NCBI GenBank assembly: GCA_017886875.1
Contig: JAGHIZ010000043.1
Location: 1 to 53,303, forward strand
Length of the DNA: 53,303 nucleotides
Direction of reading: 5' to 3'
Source of the DNA: Butyricicoccus sp.
Lineage (GTDB): Bacteria; Bacillota; Clostridia; Oscillospirales; Butyricicoccaceae
Shown: piece by piece, positions 23,877 through 33,443 of the stretch
Layout of the letters: every line of letters starts with the position of its first letter
Position numbering within the stretch: position 1 is the stretch's first letter
Position numbers and translations under genes: made by a program
Notes under the pieces: generated by a model
The model's input: the letters and a program-made list of their open reading frames with translations, nothing else
Databases searched by the model: none
What the model was told of the DNA's origin: nothing

Positions 23877-25808
23877 ATGACACAAAAAAATTATAGTGCG
23901 TTAGGACATACTGGAAATAATGCCCTTGATGCTATGCTAAAGTCAAGAACACATTCAGCAAATCCAGAATATGCTCCTATAAGCAAACAACAAGAAAAAC
24001 AAGATATAGTTTCAGAAATTTCTAATAATGTGGCAATGAGCGAAATGAGCGAAGAAACTCAATTTCAACAAGATTATAAGTCTGGTATAGATATTGTAAA
24101 AGAAATTGATGCAGCAGCTAAAAAAACAACTAAAGCAAAAACTAAACCAACAAATAAAACCAAAAAAACAAAGCAAGCTAAAAAAGCTAAAAATGGCAAT
24201 GGTAAAAAAATCGCGATTGGTGTAGGTTCGGTTGTTGCGGCATTGTGTTTAGCAACAGTAGGTTATACTTATTTATATCCAAATATTCATTTTGGAGTTA
24301 ATGCAGGCACAGTTGAGATTGGTGGAATGAGTATAACTGACGCTCAAAAACAAATTGAAAAATCAGATGTGCTTGATAATGCAAGCCTACCAATCAAGAT
24401 TTATCAAACGGAATATAAAATAGGCGTTTCAGAGGTTGCAAACGGGTTAGATAGTGAAAATTCAGCTAAGAATGCATATGAATTTACAAGAACAGGCGGA
24501 TTTTTTACCCGAATTGCAAATACAATGGGTGCACTGTTTGGGCTTAATGAGTCAAAGCTTTCAGTAAATGTAAATGATGAAGCACTAAAAACAAAGCTTG
24601 ATGAAATTTCTGCGGAAGCTATTACCGAACCTGTAGACCCATTTTGGACTGTTGAAGGTGACTATTTAGTTGTAGATAAAGGTTCGGTTGGCGTGTCATT
24701 TGACACAGAGAAACTTTATAAACAGGTGCAAGATAGAATAAAAACTATGGATTTTTCTACTTTAGATGTGAAAGTAGAAACAACTGAGCAAAATCCTATT
24801 GATGTGCAGTATATATATGATAATGCACAAACAGCCGCTAAAAATGCAACTGTTGATAAAACAGATGGAACAACTATTCTGCCAAGTGTAGATGGTGTTA
24901 AATTTGATTTAGAAACAGCAAAAGAAATAATTGGTGATGGTTCAGAACAGACATATAAAATACCTATTGAGCGTACACCAGCTGCTGTTACAGCAGACCA
25001 GCTCGCTGGAGTGCTCTTTAGAGATACACTAGCAAGTGCATCTACTAGCTTGAATGCAAGCAACAAATCAAGAACTAATAATGTAAGACTTGCAAGCGAA
25101 TTTATAAATGGCACAATCTTAAACCCAGGAGATGAATTTTCATATAACGGCGTTGTTGGAGAACGTACAACTGACCGTGGTTTCCAAACAGCGGGTGCTT
25201 ATTCCAATGGTCAAGTTATAGAAGATGTCGGTGGCGGTGTATGTCAGCCATCATCAACACTTTATATGGCTGTACTTCGTGCAGACCTTGAAGTTACCGA
25301 AAGACATAACCACAGTTTAACTGTATCATATACACCTCTTGGAGAAGATGCTACTGTTTCATGGGGTGGTCCAGACTTTAAGTTTAAAAATAATACCGAT
25401 TATCCTGTTAAAATTTTAGCATGGCAAGAGGGAAGTTCTATGTCAGTTAAGATTTTAGGTACAAAAACAACTGATAAAGTAGTTGAGACAGATACAGATA
25501 TTATAGAAACTATTGATTATAAAACTGTAGAGAAAACCGACTCTTCTTTATCAGCTGGTGAAAGAGAAACTTCACAATCTGGTATAACAGGCTATAAAAC
25601 AGTGACATATAAAATTATCACTGAAAATGGTCAAACAACAAAGGTTAAAGCAAATAATTCATCTTACAAATCAAGAGACAAGATAGTTCTTGTAGGTCCA
25701 GCAGCTTCATCTAAACCAAGCGAAACCACAACTACAAGCACTGAAACAACAGAAACTACAACAACTCCAGAAAGCACAAATTCAGAGACTTCAGAGACTG
25801 CCGAATAA
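23877..25808 (+). CDS. VanW-family protein with peptidoglycan-binding and G5-like domains
   Basis: A 643-residue envelope protein. The N-terminal 110 residues are cytoplasmic and end in a Lys/Thr-rich stretch. A single membrane helix follows at about 115-140 (GKKIAIGVGSVVAALCLATV), then two PG_binding_4-like repeats (about 145-365). The VanW core (about 400-540) contains NPGDEFSYNGVVGERTTDRGFQ, VGGGVCQPSSTLYMAVLRA and RHNHSLTVSY. A G5-like strand pair ends the structured part. The tail is rich in Thr, Ser and Glu, as in wall-spanning proteins. VanW occurs in vancomycin-resistance clusters, but most homologues, like this one, stand alone. GAGGGGAGC precedes the ATG at 23877. The function is unproven. 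Confidence 0.92.
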   Translation: MTQKNYSALGHTGNNALDAMLKSRTHSANPEYAPISKQQEKQDIVSEISNNVAMSEMSEETQFQQDYKSGIDIVKEIDAAAKKTTKAKTKPTNKTKKTKQAKKAKNGNGKKIAIGVGSVVAALCLATVGYTYLYPNIHFGVNAGTVEIGGMSITDAQKQIEKSDVLDNASLPIKIYQTEYKIGVSEVANGLDSENSAKNAYEFTRTGGFFTRIANTMGALFGLNESKLSVNVNDEALKTKLDEISAEAITEPVDPFWTVEGDYLVVDKGSVGVSFDTEKLYKQVQDRIKTMDFSTLDVKVETTEQNPIDVQYIYDNAQTAAKNATVDKTDGTTILPSVDGVKFDLETAKEIIGDGSEQTYKIPIERTPAAVTADQLAGVLFRDTLASASTSLNASNKSRTNNVRLASEFINGTILNPGDEFSYNGVVGERTTDRGFQTAGAYSNGQVIEDVGGGVCQPSSTLYMAVLRADLEVTERHNHSLTVSYTPLGEDATVSWGGPDFKFKNNTDYPVKILAWQEGSSMSVKILGTKTTDKVVETDTDIIETIDYKTVEKTDSSLSAGERETSQSGITGYKTVTYKIITENGQTTKVKANNSSYKSRDKIVLVGPAASSKPSETTTTSTETTETTTTPESTNSETSETAE

Positions 25809-25814
25809 AAAATT

Positions 25815-25845
25815 AAAACCGATGCAAAAATGCATCGGTTTTTTG
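25815..25845. terminator. Bidirectional terminator
   Basis: AACCGATGCA and TGCATCGGTT form a perfect ten-base stem with a four-base loop, then TTTT. It is shared by the VanW gene and the convergent M42 operon. Confidence 0.9.
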
Positions 25846-25847
25846 TA

Positions 25848-26864
25848 TTAGAGTGTCTGAGTTATAGCAGTTAATAATAAATCGGCTGTTTGTATTACAT
25901 CATTTACACTACACATTTCATTTGGTGTGTGTATATAACGTGTAGGTATGGAAATAGCACCAACTTCAACACCAGCACGAGAACGCTGAAAAGCAGCAGT
26001 ATCAGTTCCGCCAAACTGTAAAATCTCATGTTGTACAGGAATAGCGGCTACTAAGGCAGCTTCTTCAAGTGCAGAGCGAATTTTTTGGCTACAAAGCACA
26101 GAACGGTCCATAACTTTAATTGCAGGACCTTTACCCATATGACACGCCATAGGATATTTATGCTCTGGTAGGTCGCCTGTATCTGTAACATCAATAGCTA
26201 TAGCAATATCTGGTTCAAGTGCATATGCAGCAGTTGTAGCACCTCTAAGTCCAACTTCTTCTTGAACGGTAAACACAAAATATAAATCATGATTTACTGT
26301 TTTAGGAAGTTTCATCATTGTTATTAAAAGAGCTACACAACCTATTCTATCATCTATATAAGCACCAGAAATAACACCATTTTGTTCAAACATAGGTGAA
26401 GTAAATACAGCAAAATCACCGATTGAAACCATTTTTTCTGCTTGTTCACGGTTTTTTGCACCAATATCAATATATAAATTATTGATTTTCAGTTTTGAAA
26501 GCTCGGTTTTTTCCTCATGAGATATAATACCATGTGTTCCATTTTCAAATATAACTTGTGTGTGTAGAAAATCTTGAATTTCAATACCGCCTATATTGGA
26601 AAAACGTAAAAAACCATTGTCATCAATATAAGTTACAACAATTCCTATAGAGTCCATATGTGCAGCAAAAGCGATTTTACGAACATTTTCTTGGCTGCCA
26701 ACAGGTGGACGCTTACGACAAATTAAATTTCCCAAAGTATCAGTGTAAACATCATCAACATATTTTTTAGCGATTGAGCTTATAACATTTGTTATTTTGG
26801 TTTCACGACCAGATGGACCAAAAGCACTTGCAACTTCTTTATATAATTCAAATACATTATTCAT
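25848..26864 (-). CDS. M42-family aminopeptidase, paralogue 1
   Basis: A 338-residue dinuclear metallo-aminopeptidase of the M42 (TET) family, which trims peptides inside large cytoplasmic tetrahedral assemblies. Expected ligands are visible: His69 in AAHMDSIG, Asp171/172 in YIDDRIG, Glu202/203 in TVQEEVGLRGA, Asp225 in AIDVTDTGD and His312 in RYIHTPNE. AAGGAGATTTTTTTAC precedes the ATG. It is last of three M42 genes in one operon. Residue choices differ between the three, so they are not recent copies. Confidence 0.95.
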   Translation of the reverse strand: MNNVFELYKEVASAFGPSGRETKITNVISSIAKKYVDDVYTDTLGNLICRKRPPVGSQENVRKIAFAAHMDSIGIVVTYIDDNGFLRFSNIGGIEIQDFLHTQVIFENGTHGIISHEEKTELSKLKINNLYIDIGAKNREQAEKMVSIGDFAVFTSPMFEQNGVISGAYIDDRIGCVALLITMMKLPKTVNHDLYFVFTVQEEVGLRGATTAAYALEPDIAIAIDVTDTGDLPEHKYPMACHMGKGPAIKVMDRSVLCSQKIRSALEEAALVAAIPVQHEILQFGGTDTAAFQRSRAGVEVGAISIPTRYIHTPNEMCSVNDVIQTADLLLTAITQTL

Positions 26865-26884
26865 GTAAAAAAATCTCCTTAGAT

Positions 26885-27913
26885 TTAGATAAAATCTGTT
26901 TTATCATTAAACTTTGCCATAAAAGCTTGCATTAAGTGAAGCACACATTTAATATCTTCAATTGAAGCCACACAATTAGCTGAGTGAATATATCTAACAG
27001 GTGCAGCAACGCAGGCACAAGGAACACCAGAAAGTGATTTATGGATTGCACCAATATCTGTACTGCCTGAAATAACGGTTTTTGTTTGCCATTGTATCTG
27101 CTCATCATTTGCAATATTGCGAAGTAAATTAAAAAGCTTTTCATCATAGATTGCTGATTTGTCCATAAATGGCAGTACAACACCTTTTCTTATAGCACAA
27201 GCTCTATTATGTGGTTTAACTTCTGGTAAATCAGCCGCAGCAGTGCCTTCAATATTGATACAAAGAGCAGGCTGTATAGCAAAAGCAGCGGTTGCAGCAC
27301 CTCTAAGACCGACTTCCTCTTGAACGGTAAATACAAACCAAGTATCAACTGGAGGGGTTTTTCTCAGCAGTTGAAGTAAAATTGCACAGCCTATTCTATC
27401 ATCAAGAGCTTTAGCTTTGATAAGACCATCACCAAATTCTGAAAAGTCAGAGTCAAAAACGCCATAATCACCAATATCAACCTTATTTTCAGCTTCACTT
27501 TTACTACAAGCACCGATATCAATATATAAATCCTTAACATCTGGTGTATGTTTACGGTCTTCTATACTTGTAAGATGTACAGCTTTAATGCCTACAACAC
27601 CAACTGTATCACCAAAGCGGACATGTCTACCAATGACAACACGAGGGTCAATACCACCAACAAAGCCGAATTTTAACATACCATCATCAGTTATACGTTT
27701 GATAATAAAACCGACCTCGTCCATATGAGCAGTAAGCATAAGGGGTTTTTTGGTTGAACGTTTACCAGCACGAAAAACCATAAAATTCCCCATAGCATCA
27801 GTGCGTATATCATCAGCAAAAGTTATAGCTCTGGTGCGTATAAAATCACGCACAGAGTCCTCAGCACCCGATACACCAGAAAGAGAGCAAAGTTTATTTA
27901 ATAATTCGGTCAT
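26885..27913 (-). CDS. M42-family aminopeptidase, paralogue 2
   Basis: A 342-residue M42 metallo-aminopeptidase. Metal ligands: His63 in TAHMDEVG, Asp171/172 in KALDDRIG, Glu199/200 in TVQEEVGLRGA, Glu222 in INIEGTAAAD (an EGT subgroup in which Glu replaces the usual Asp) and His310 in RYIHSANC. The ATG at 27913 overlaps the stop of the upstream M42 gene by four bases (ATGA), so it is chosen over an in-frame TTG at 27925 that would sit too close to GGAG. It is the middle gene of the operon. Confidence 0.94.
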   Translation of the reverse strand: MTELLNKLCSLSGVSGAEDSVRDFIRTRAITFADDIRTDAMGNFMVFRAGKRSTKKPLMLTAHMDEVGFIIKRITDDGMLKFGFVGGIDPRVVIGRHVRFGDTVGVVGIKAVHLTSIEDRKHTPDVKDLYIDIGACSKSEAENKVDIGDYGVFDSDFSEFGDGLIKAKALDDRIGCAILLQLLRKTPPVDTWFVFTVQEEVGLRGAATAAFAIQPALCINIEGTAAADLPEVKPHNRACAIRKGVVLPFMDKSAIYDEKLFNLLRNIANDEQIQWQTKTVISGSTDIGAIHKSLSGVPCACVAAPVRYIHSANCVASIEDIKCVLHLMQAFMAKFNDKTDFI

Positions 27914-28938
27914 AATACAATACAATCTCCATCAAAATTTTTTAAAAATGCAGCAATTAAATCTGCTGTTGCATCAATATCGCATAATTTAACCGTTTCT
28001 ATAGGTGTATGCATATATTTAAGCGGTATGGATAGCAAAGCTTGAGCTGTACCACAAGCGGAAATTTGTATATTCCAAGCATTAGTGCCTGTGCTACCCT
28101 CCATAACTTCAAGCTGATAAGGAATATTTTCTGCACGGGCTAAACGAATAAGTGATTTAGTAAAATGGGTGTTCATATTAGGTCCCATACCAATCATAGT
28201 ACCGCCGCCAAACTCAAATGTTTCGCTAGAAGGTGCATCAGGTGTATGAGCATGGCTTACATCAACCGCTATGGCATAATCTGGACGCAGACGGAAAGCA
28301 CCTGTTATAGCACCAAGTGAGGTTATTTCCTCTTGAGCAGAAAATAAAACTGCAACATTTACTTTTAAATCCTGCCTGCGTAGTTGTTTAAGTGCTTGTA
28401 AAATCGCCAAAATACCTGCTCTATCATCTAAGCATTTTGAACATACTATACCTTTTGAAAGAGATACAAGAGGTTTACGAAAAACAATAGGTGTACCAAT
28501 AGGAATTTTAGCATCTAAAAGTCCAGTGTCAATTAGCATTTCATGTACAGGGACAGCATTTTTGCGGTCTTCCTCGCTTGAAAGGTGAGGAGGAATGGAG
28601 CATATAATACCAGCTATTGGATTATTAGTTAAAATTGTAACTTCACAGCCGAGTAACATACGAGGGTCTACTCCACCCACAGATGAAAAACGTAAAAAAC
28701 CACCTTCAAGAACTTCGGTTACAATAAACCCGATTTGGTCAAAATGTGCGTCAAGTAAAACGGTTTTAGCATTTGGTACAGGGCATACTAAAAGACCAGT
28801 AACCGTACCAAAAGCATCAATATCAACTTTATTTACTAAAGGCATAAGCATTTCAGCAAGAGCCTTAGCACTGTTTAACTCAAAACCTGTGACAGCAGGA
28901 AGTGAGCACAGTTTTTCTATACATTCTATTTGGTTCAA
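27910..28938 (-). CDS. M42-family aminopeptidase, paralogue 3
   Basis: A 342-residue M42 metallo-aminopeptidase, the most divergent of the three. Ligands are His65 in LDAHFDQIG, the Asp pair in KCLDDRAG, Glu203/204 in SAQEEITSLGA, Asp226 in AVDVSHAHTPD and a late His in KYMHTPIE, so it should be active. HFDQIG in place of HMDEIG, and ITSLGA in place of VGLRGA, set it apart. The start is a TTG at 28938 with AGGAG eight bases before it. First gene of the operon. It may supply a different specificity in a mixed TET complex. Confidence 0.93.
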   Translation of the reverse strand: MNQIECIEKLCSLPAVTGFELNSAKALAEMLMPLVNKVDIDAFGTVTGLLVCPVPNAKTVLLDAHFDQIGFIVTEVLEGGFLRFSSVGGVDPRMLLGCEVTILTNNPIAGIICSIPPHLSSEEDRKNAVPVHEMLIDTGLLDAKIPIGTPIVFRKPLVSLSKGIVCSKCLDDRAGILAILQALKQLRRQDLKVNVAVLFSAQEEITSLGAITGAFRLRPDYAIAVDVSHAHTPDAPSSETFEFGGGTMIGMGPNMNTHFTKSLIRLARAENIPYQLEVMEGSTGTNAWNIQISACGTAQALLSIPLKYMHTPIETVKLCDIDATADLIAAFLKNFDGDCIVL

Positions 28939-29068
28939 AAAAACAACTCCTATTCTGTTTTATAAATATTATAACACTGAATTTAGGAAAAGATAGCTTA
29001 AAAAGCAAAATATTTGACAGAAAATATTAAAACCTGTAAAATCAGATGAGTAAGGAGAGATAAATATA

Positions 29069-29980
29069 ATGAGATGTGTTACATACAAAGTAGAAAAAGA
29101 TGAAAATGATATAACGGTTGAAAAATTTCTTAGAAAAAAGGGCGTTTCAAGGAGAATTATAATAGACTTAAAAAAAGAGCCTGATGGAATAACGAATAAT
29201 AATAAACATATACGCACTATTGATAAATTAAAAACAGGTGATAATCTTACAATAAAAGTAAGAGAATGTGATTTTGTAGAGCATATTATACCACAGGATA
29301 TAGAAATAGATATTATTTATCAAGATGAAGATATGACAGTTATTTCAAAAAAAGCGGGAATAGCTGTGCACCCATCACCAAGAAATAGAGAAAATACAGT
29401 TGCAAATGCACTTGCATTTAGAACACAAAAAAAAGAATTTGTGTTTCGTGCTATTGGTAGACTTGATAAAAATACGTCAGGTTTGCTTGTAGTTGCAGAA
29501 AATCCGCTTTCAGCAGCTATTTTATCTGATATGTTATCAAAAAAGTTAATGCATAGGGAATATATAGCGGTATGTACTGGCGATTTACCAGAAAGCGGAA
29601 TAATAAATGCACCAATAAGACGAGAGGCAGAGTCAATAGTTACAAGAGTTGTTGCAGATGACGGGGAAAGAGCAGTAACTCACTTTAAAAAAATCGCATA
29701 TAAAGACGGTTTTTCACTTGCTCATATTTGGCTTGAAACAGGTAGAACGCATCAAATAAGGGTTCATATGAAACATATAGGTCACCCGCTACCAGGCGAC
29801 TTTTTGTATAATTCGGACTATAGTATAATTTCAAGACACGCACTTCATGCAGCGTTTGTAAATGTCACTCAGCCGATAACAGGCGAAAAACTAGAGTTTT
29901 TCGCACCGCTTCCGGCTGATATGCAGCGGTTTTTTCCAGAAATTACATCAGAGCAATTAAAAAGTCTATGCGGTAAATAA
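29069..29980 (+). CDS. RluA-family pseudouridine synthase
   Basis: A 303-residue RluA-type enzyme that isomerises uridine in ribosomal or transfer RNA. An N-terminal S4-like domain is present (EKFLRKKGVSRRIIIDLKKE). The catalytic motif is GRLDKNTSGLLVVA with the nucleophilic Asp, and LETGRTHQIRVHMKHIGHPLPGD is the conserved basic strand. Length is normal. Which uridine it modifies cannot be told from sequence. AAGGAGAGATAA precedes the ATG. It diverges from the M42 operon. Confidence 0.95.
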   Translation: MRCVTYKVEKDENDITVEKFLRKKGVSRRIIIDLKKEPDGITNNNKHIRTIDKLKTGDNLTIKVRECDFVEHIIPQDIEIDIIYQDEDMTVISKKAGIAVHPSPRNRENTVANALAFRTQKKEFVFRAIGRLDKNTSGLLVVAENPLSAAILSDMLSKKLMHREYIAVCTGDLPESGIINAPIRREAESIVTRVVADDGERAVTHFKKIAYKDGFSLAHIWLETGRTHQIRVHMKHIGHPLPGDFLYNSDYSIISRHALHAAFVNVTQPITGEKLEFFAPLPADMQRFFPEITSEQLKSLCGK

Positions 29981-29983
29981 AAA

Positions 29984-30022
29984 AATGCGTGATACAAGTA
30001 AAATTCGTATCACGCATTAAAT
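29984..30022. terminator. Bidirectional terminator
   Basis: AATGCGTGATAC and GTATCACGCATT form a perfect twelve-base stem with an eleven-base loop and A/T-rich flanks. It is shared by the pseudouridine synthase and GNAT genes. Confidence 0.9.
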
Positions 30023-30024
30023 TT

Positions 30025-30477
30025 TTATGGCTGCGGTTGCTCAAGCACCATTTGATTATAGTGCAGTTCATTAAATCCTAAACCTTTATAGAGCTTTGCA
30101 GCACGAATATTTTCACTTGTGACTTCAAGACGAAATCTTGCAGCATTTGGATATGTTTCACCAACGGTTGCAATCAGCATTTGACCTATACCTTGACCAC
30201 GAACAGTTTCATCAACCATAAGTTCATCAATCCATACACAAATACCACCGGCTTCATTTGACCATGTAATTGAGCATAAACAATACCCTTTAGGTATATT
30301 ATCTTTATCAGCGGCAATAAAACAACGAGCGTAAGGAGTGCCACTCATAAGCAGTTTAAATGTTCTTTCTGCATGGTAGTTAGGTATTTTATGGTCTACA
30401 GCAGGACTATCATAAAACTTTTTGACCATACCGTAAAAATAGCTTTCGTCCCAAGGTAAAATTTCACGAATTTCCAT
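30025..30477 (-). CDS. GNAT-family N-acetyltransferase
   Basis: A 150-residue acetyltransferase with motif A as IDELMVDETVRGQGIGQMLIATV (R-G-Q-G-I-G) and motif B as NIRAAKLYKGLGFNELHYNQMVLEQ. The substrate is unknown; the RGQGIG form is common to protein or small-molecule acetylases. GAGGTAAAC precedes the ATG. It starts 18 bases after metY on the same strand, so the two are co-transcribed. A thiol- or amino-acid-related substrate is possible but is inference only. Confidence 0.9.
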   Translation of the reverse strand: MEIREILPWDESYFYGMVKKFYDSPAVDHKIPNYHAERTFKLLMSGTPYARCFIAADKDNIPKGYCLCSITWSNEAGGICVWIDELMVDETVRGQGIGQMLIATVGETYPNAARFRLEVTSENIRAAKLYKGLGFNELHYNQMVLEQPQP

Positions 30478-30495
30478 AAGTTTACCTCACAAATA

Positions 30496-31761
30496 TTAAA
30501 TTTGTGCAAGAGCTTGGTCTAAATCTGCAATGATATCATCAACATTTTCAAGACCAACAGAAAGACGAACAAGAGCAGGAGCTACACCAGCTGCGACAAG
30601 CTGTTCATCAGTTAATTGACGGTGAGTTTCACTTGCTGGGTGAAGTACGCATGTGCGGATATCTGCAACATGAACTTCATTACAAGCAAGTTTAACACTG
30701 TCCATAAACTTCATTGCAGCTTGTCTGCCACCCTTAATATTGATTGCCATAACACCAGAAGTACCAAGTGGTAAATATTTTTTAGCTCTTTCGTGGTATT
30801 CATCGCCTTCAAGAGCAGGATAACGAATGCTATCAATCTTTTCATGGTTTTTAAGGTGGTTTGCAACTTTAAGAGCATTTTCACAGTATTGTTTCATGCG
30901 AACAGATAGAGTTTCAAGACCTAGATTTAATAAAAATGCAGAGTGTGCAGCAGGATAACAGCCAAAATCACGCATAAGCTGCATTCTAGCCTTAATAATA
31001 TAAGCCATATTACCAAAATCACGGGTATAAACAACACCATGATAGCTTTCATCTGGCTCGGTAAAATCAGGGAATTTGCCAGAGCTTACCCAATCAAAAT
31101 TACCACTGTCAACAATTACACCGCCACACTGTAAAGCATGTCCGTCCATATATTTAGAAGTTGAATGAATAACAATGTCAGCACCAAATTCAAATGGGCG
31201 GCAAAGGTAAGGAGTAGCAAAGGTATTATCTACAATAAGAGGAACATTGTTTTTATGTGCAATATTAGCCCATTTTTCAATGTCAAATACACAAAGAGCA
31301 GGGTTTGCAAGTGTTTCACCAAAAACAGCTTTAGTATTTTCCTTAAATAGTTTTTGAATTTCTTCTTCGCTTGCCTCAGCATCAGCCCAGATAACTTCAA
31401 TGCCCAGCTTTTTTAGTGTAACACCAAAAAGATTAATAGTACCACCATAAATGGTAGAGGTTGCAATAAAGCTGTCACCAGCAGAGCAAATATTTAAAAT
31501 AGAAATCATTGATGCAGCTTGACCAGAGCTTGTAAGCATTGCACCAACACCACCTTCAAGGTCTGCAATCTTCTTTTCAACTGCATCACAAGTAGGGTTT
31601 GCAAAGCGTGAATACATAAATTCTGTTGGCATATCAAAAAGAGCAGCGATATGCTCGGTTGAGTCAAAACGATATGTAGTGGATTGCACAATAGGCATTA
31701 CCCCTGGAGCACCATTTGCAGGTTTATAGCCAGAGTGCAGACATTTAGTTTCAATATTCAT
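30496..31761 (-). CDS. metY: O-acetylhomoserine (thiol)-lyase MetY
   Basis: A 421-residue PLP enzyme of the Cys/Met metabolism family that makes homocysteine from O-acetylhomoserine and sulfide in the cytoplasm. Signatures are the start IETKCLHSGYKPANGAPGVMPIVQSTTY, the PLP lysine in VIHSTSKYMDGH and VRLSVGLENVDDIIADLDQAL at the end. The 421-residue length fits MetY rather than the shorter cystathionine lyases. AAAGGGGCG precedes the ATG. Homocysteine from here can feed MetK and LuxS, encoded elsewhere in the window. No S-box is seen upstream. Confidence 0.95.
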   Translation of the reverse strand: MNIETKCLHSGYKPANGAPGVMPIVQSTTYRFDSTEHIAALFDMPTEFMYSRFANPTCDAVEKKIADLEGGVGAMLTSSGQAASMISILNICSAGDSFIATSTIYGGTINLFGVTLKKLGIEVIWADAEASEEEIQKLFKENTKAVFGETLANPALCVFDIEKWANIAHKNNVPLIVDNTFATPYLCRPFEFGADIVIHSTSKYMDGHALQCGGVIVDSGNFDWVSSGKFPDFTEPDESYHGVVYTRDFGNMAYIIKARMQLMRDFGCYPAAHSAFLLNLGLETLSVRMKQYCENALKVANHLKNHEKIDSIRYPALEGDEYHERAKKYLPLGTSGVMAINIKGGRQAAMKFMDSVKLACNEVHVADIRTCVLHPASETHRQLTDEQLVAAGVAPALVRLSVGLENVDDIIADLDQALAQI

Positions 31762-31801
31762 TATTAAACGCCCCTTTTTTGGTTAAAATTATACTGCTTT
31801 C

Positions 31802-31831
31802 ATTGTATCATGCTAAATATATATAGGTCAA
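31802..31831 (-). promoter_or_regulatory. Sigma-A promoter of metY
   Basis: Minus-strand TTGACC (31826-31831) and TACAAT (31802-31807) are separated by 18 bases, about 40 bases upstream of the start codon. Confidence 0.6.
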
Positions 31832-31837
31832 GAAAAC

Positions 31838-31866
31838 TTGTATTTTGTTTGTTTTGGGGCTATAAT
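31838..31866 (+). promoter_or_regulatory. Probable promoter of the DUF896-CCA operon
   Basis: A perfect TATAAT (31861-31866) lies 17 bases after a poor -35, TTGTAT (31838-31843). It is divergent from the metY promoter. Confidence 0.5.
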
Positions 31867-31908
31867 AATCTAAAAGAAAAATTTTGTTTTGAAAGGTTAG
31901 TTTATATT

Positions 31909-32121
31909 ATGGATAAGAAAAAAATTGATAGAATAAATGAGCTTGCTAAAAAGGCTAAAACAGAGGGGTTAACTGCAAAAGAGCAGGAGGAAAGAAAAGC
32001 TTTAAGAGAAGAATATATTGCCGAGTTTAGAGGAAGTTTAAAAGCACAGCTTGATAATACAGTTGTTATAAATCCAGATGGTACTTCTTATCGTTTAACA
32101 CAAAAAGATAAGGAGAACTAA
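31909..32121 (+). CDS. DUF896 (YnzC-like) protein
   Basis: A 70-residue protein with the DUF896 pattern: KIDRINELAKKAKTEGLTAKEQEERKALREEYIAEFRGSLKAQLD. In this family a helical hairpin with a conserved E-E-R-x-x-L-R-x-x-Y core precedes a flexible tail ending in NPDGT. Bacillus YnzC is linked to the SOS response, but its function is unclear. The ATG at 31909 is chosen because conservation starts there; the open frame reaches back to 31810 without a ribosome binding site. CCA transferase follows after two bases. Confidence 0.92.
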   Translation: MDKKKIDRINELAKKAKTEGLTAKEQEERKALREEYIAEFRGSLKAQLDNTVVINPDGTSYRLTQKDKEN

Positions 32122-32123
32122 TA

Positions 32124-33443
32124 ATGTATTTACCGAATGAGGTAAAATATGCAATAGATATGTTAAATAAAGCGGGATTTAGTGCGTATGTTGTAGGAGG
32201 TGCAGTTAGAGATGCACTTATGGGACAAATACCACACGATTACGATTTATGCACTTTGGCAACGCCAGAGCAAATGAAAGAAGTTTTTAAGTGTGAACGT
32301 ATAATTGAAACAGGTATTTCACATGGTACACTTACAATTTTAATTGATAATAAGCCGCTTGAAATCACAACCTTTCGCAAAGAGGCAGCCTATACCGATT
32401 TTAGACGTCCTGATAGTATTTGCTTTATTAGCAACATAGATGAGGACTTATCAAGACGAGACTTTACTATAAATGCTATTGCATATTCACAATATGATGG
32501 TTTCATAGATTTATTTGGTGGTAAAAATGATTTAGAAAACAAAATTTTGAAAGCCGTTGGTAACGCTGATGAGCGTTTTTCAGAAGATGCACTTAGGATA
32601 CTGCGTGGACTTCGTATGGCATCAGAATACGGTTTTGAAATAGAGCAAAAAACTAAAAATGCAATAAAAGCAAAAGCTGATTTACTTTTAAATATTTCAG
32701 CCGAACGTATTTCAACTGAACTTATGCGTTTAATATGTGGTCGCCATGCAGGTAAAGTTATAAGAGAATTTATTGATGTATTTGGTGTTATTTTGCCTGA
32801 GATTTTACCAATGAAAAATTTAGAGCAAAAAAATCCATATCATATATATGATGTCTTAGAACACTCAATACGAACAATGGAGCAAGTGAAAGCTGAACCA
32901 GTTTTAAGATTTGTGGCACTTTATCATGATACGGGTAAACCAGAATGTATGACAATAGATAAAAATGGTATAGGACATTTTTATTCACACCCCAAAATTA
33001 GTAAAGAATATGCTGAATTTCGTACACAAAAACTTAAACTATCAAAAGCTACAAGAGAAGAAATTATATTTCTTATAGAACATCACGATAGTTTTATAAA
33101 AGATGAACCGCATATTATAAGAAGAAAACTTGTAAGATTTGGTGAAACTCGTCTTAGAAATTTAATAAGATTGCAAAAAGCTGATAGTATTGCAAGAGGA
33201 ACACATGAGGAATATTTATCATATTTTATAAGGCTTGAAAAACTTATAAATGATGTTATAAATGAAAAACCATGTCTTTCAGTTAAAAATTTGTCTGTAA
33301 ATGGCTATGATTTAATGAGCCTTGGTTTTAAAGGCAAGCAAATAGGCGATATATTAAATAAAATGTTAGGGTTTGTATTAGAAAATCCTAAATATAATAC
33401 AAAAGAAATACTTTTAAATTTACTAAAAGAGGGAAAAATATGA
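32124..33443 (+). CDS. cca: CCA tRNA nucleotidyltransferase with HD domain
   Basis: A 439-residue class II nucleotidyltransferase that builds or repairs the CCA end of tRNAs. The catalytic head shows VVGGAVRDALMGQIPHDYDLCT with the metal-binding Asp pair, then RRDFTINAIAY and the nucleotide-recognition EDALRILRGLRMASEYGF. A C-terminal HD domain (RFVALYHDTGKPE) follows at about residues 245-370. AAGGAGAACTAATA precedes the ATG. The last four bases overlap the next HD gene (ATGA). Since all five nearby tRNA genes encode CCA, its main job here is probably repair. Confidence 0.95.
   Translation: MYLPNEVKYAIDMLNKAGFSAYVVGGAVRDALMGQIPHDYDLCTLATPEQMKEVFKCERIIETGISHGTLTILIDNKPLEITTFRKEAAYTDFRRPDSICFISNIDEDLSRRDFTINAIAYSQYDGFIDLFGGKNDLENKILKAVGNADERFSEDALRILRGLRMASEYGFEIEQKTKNAIKAKADLLLNISAERISTELMRLICGRHAGKVIREFIDVFGVILPEILPMKNLEQKNPYHIYDVLEHSIRTMEQVKAEPVLRFVALYHDTGKPECMTIDKNGIGHFYSHPKISKEYAEFRTQKLKLSKATREEIIFLIEHHDSFIKDEPHIIRRKLVRFGETRLRNLIRLQKADSIARGTHEEYLSYFIRLEKLINDVINEKPCLSVKNLSVNGYDLMSLGFKGKQIGDILNKMLGFVLENPKYNTKEILLNLLKEGKI

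Noticed and set aside
23877-25808. Part of a vancomycin-resistance cluster
   Set aside because: Only VanW is present; no vanHAX, vanR or vanS genes surround it, and stand-alone VanW proteins are common.
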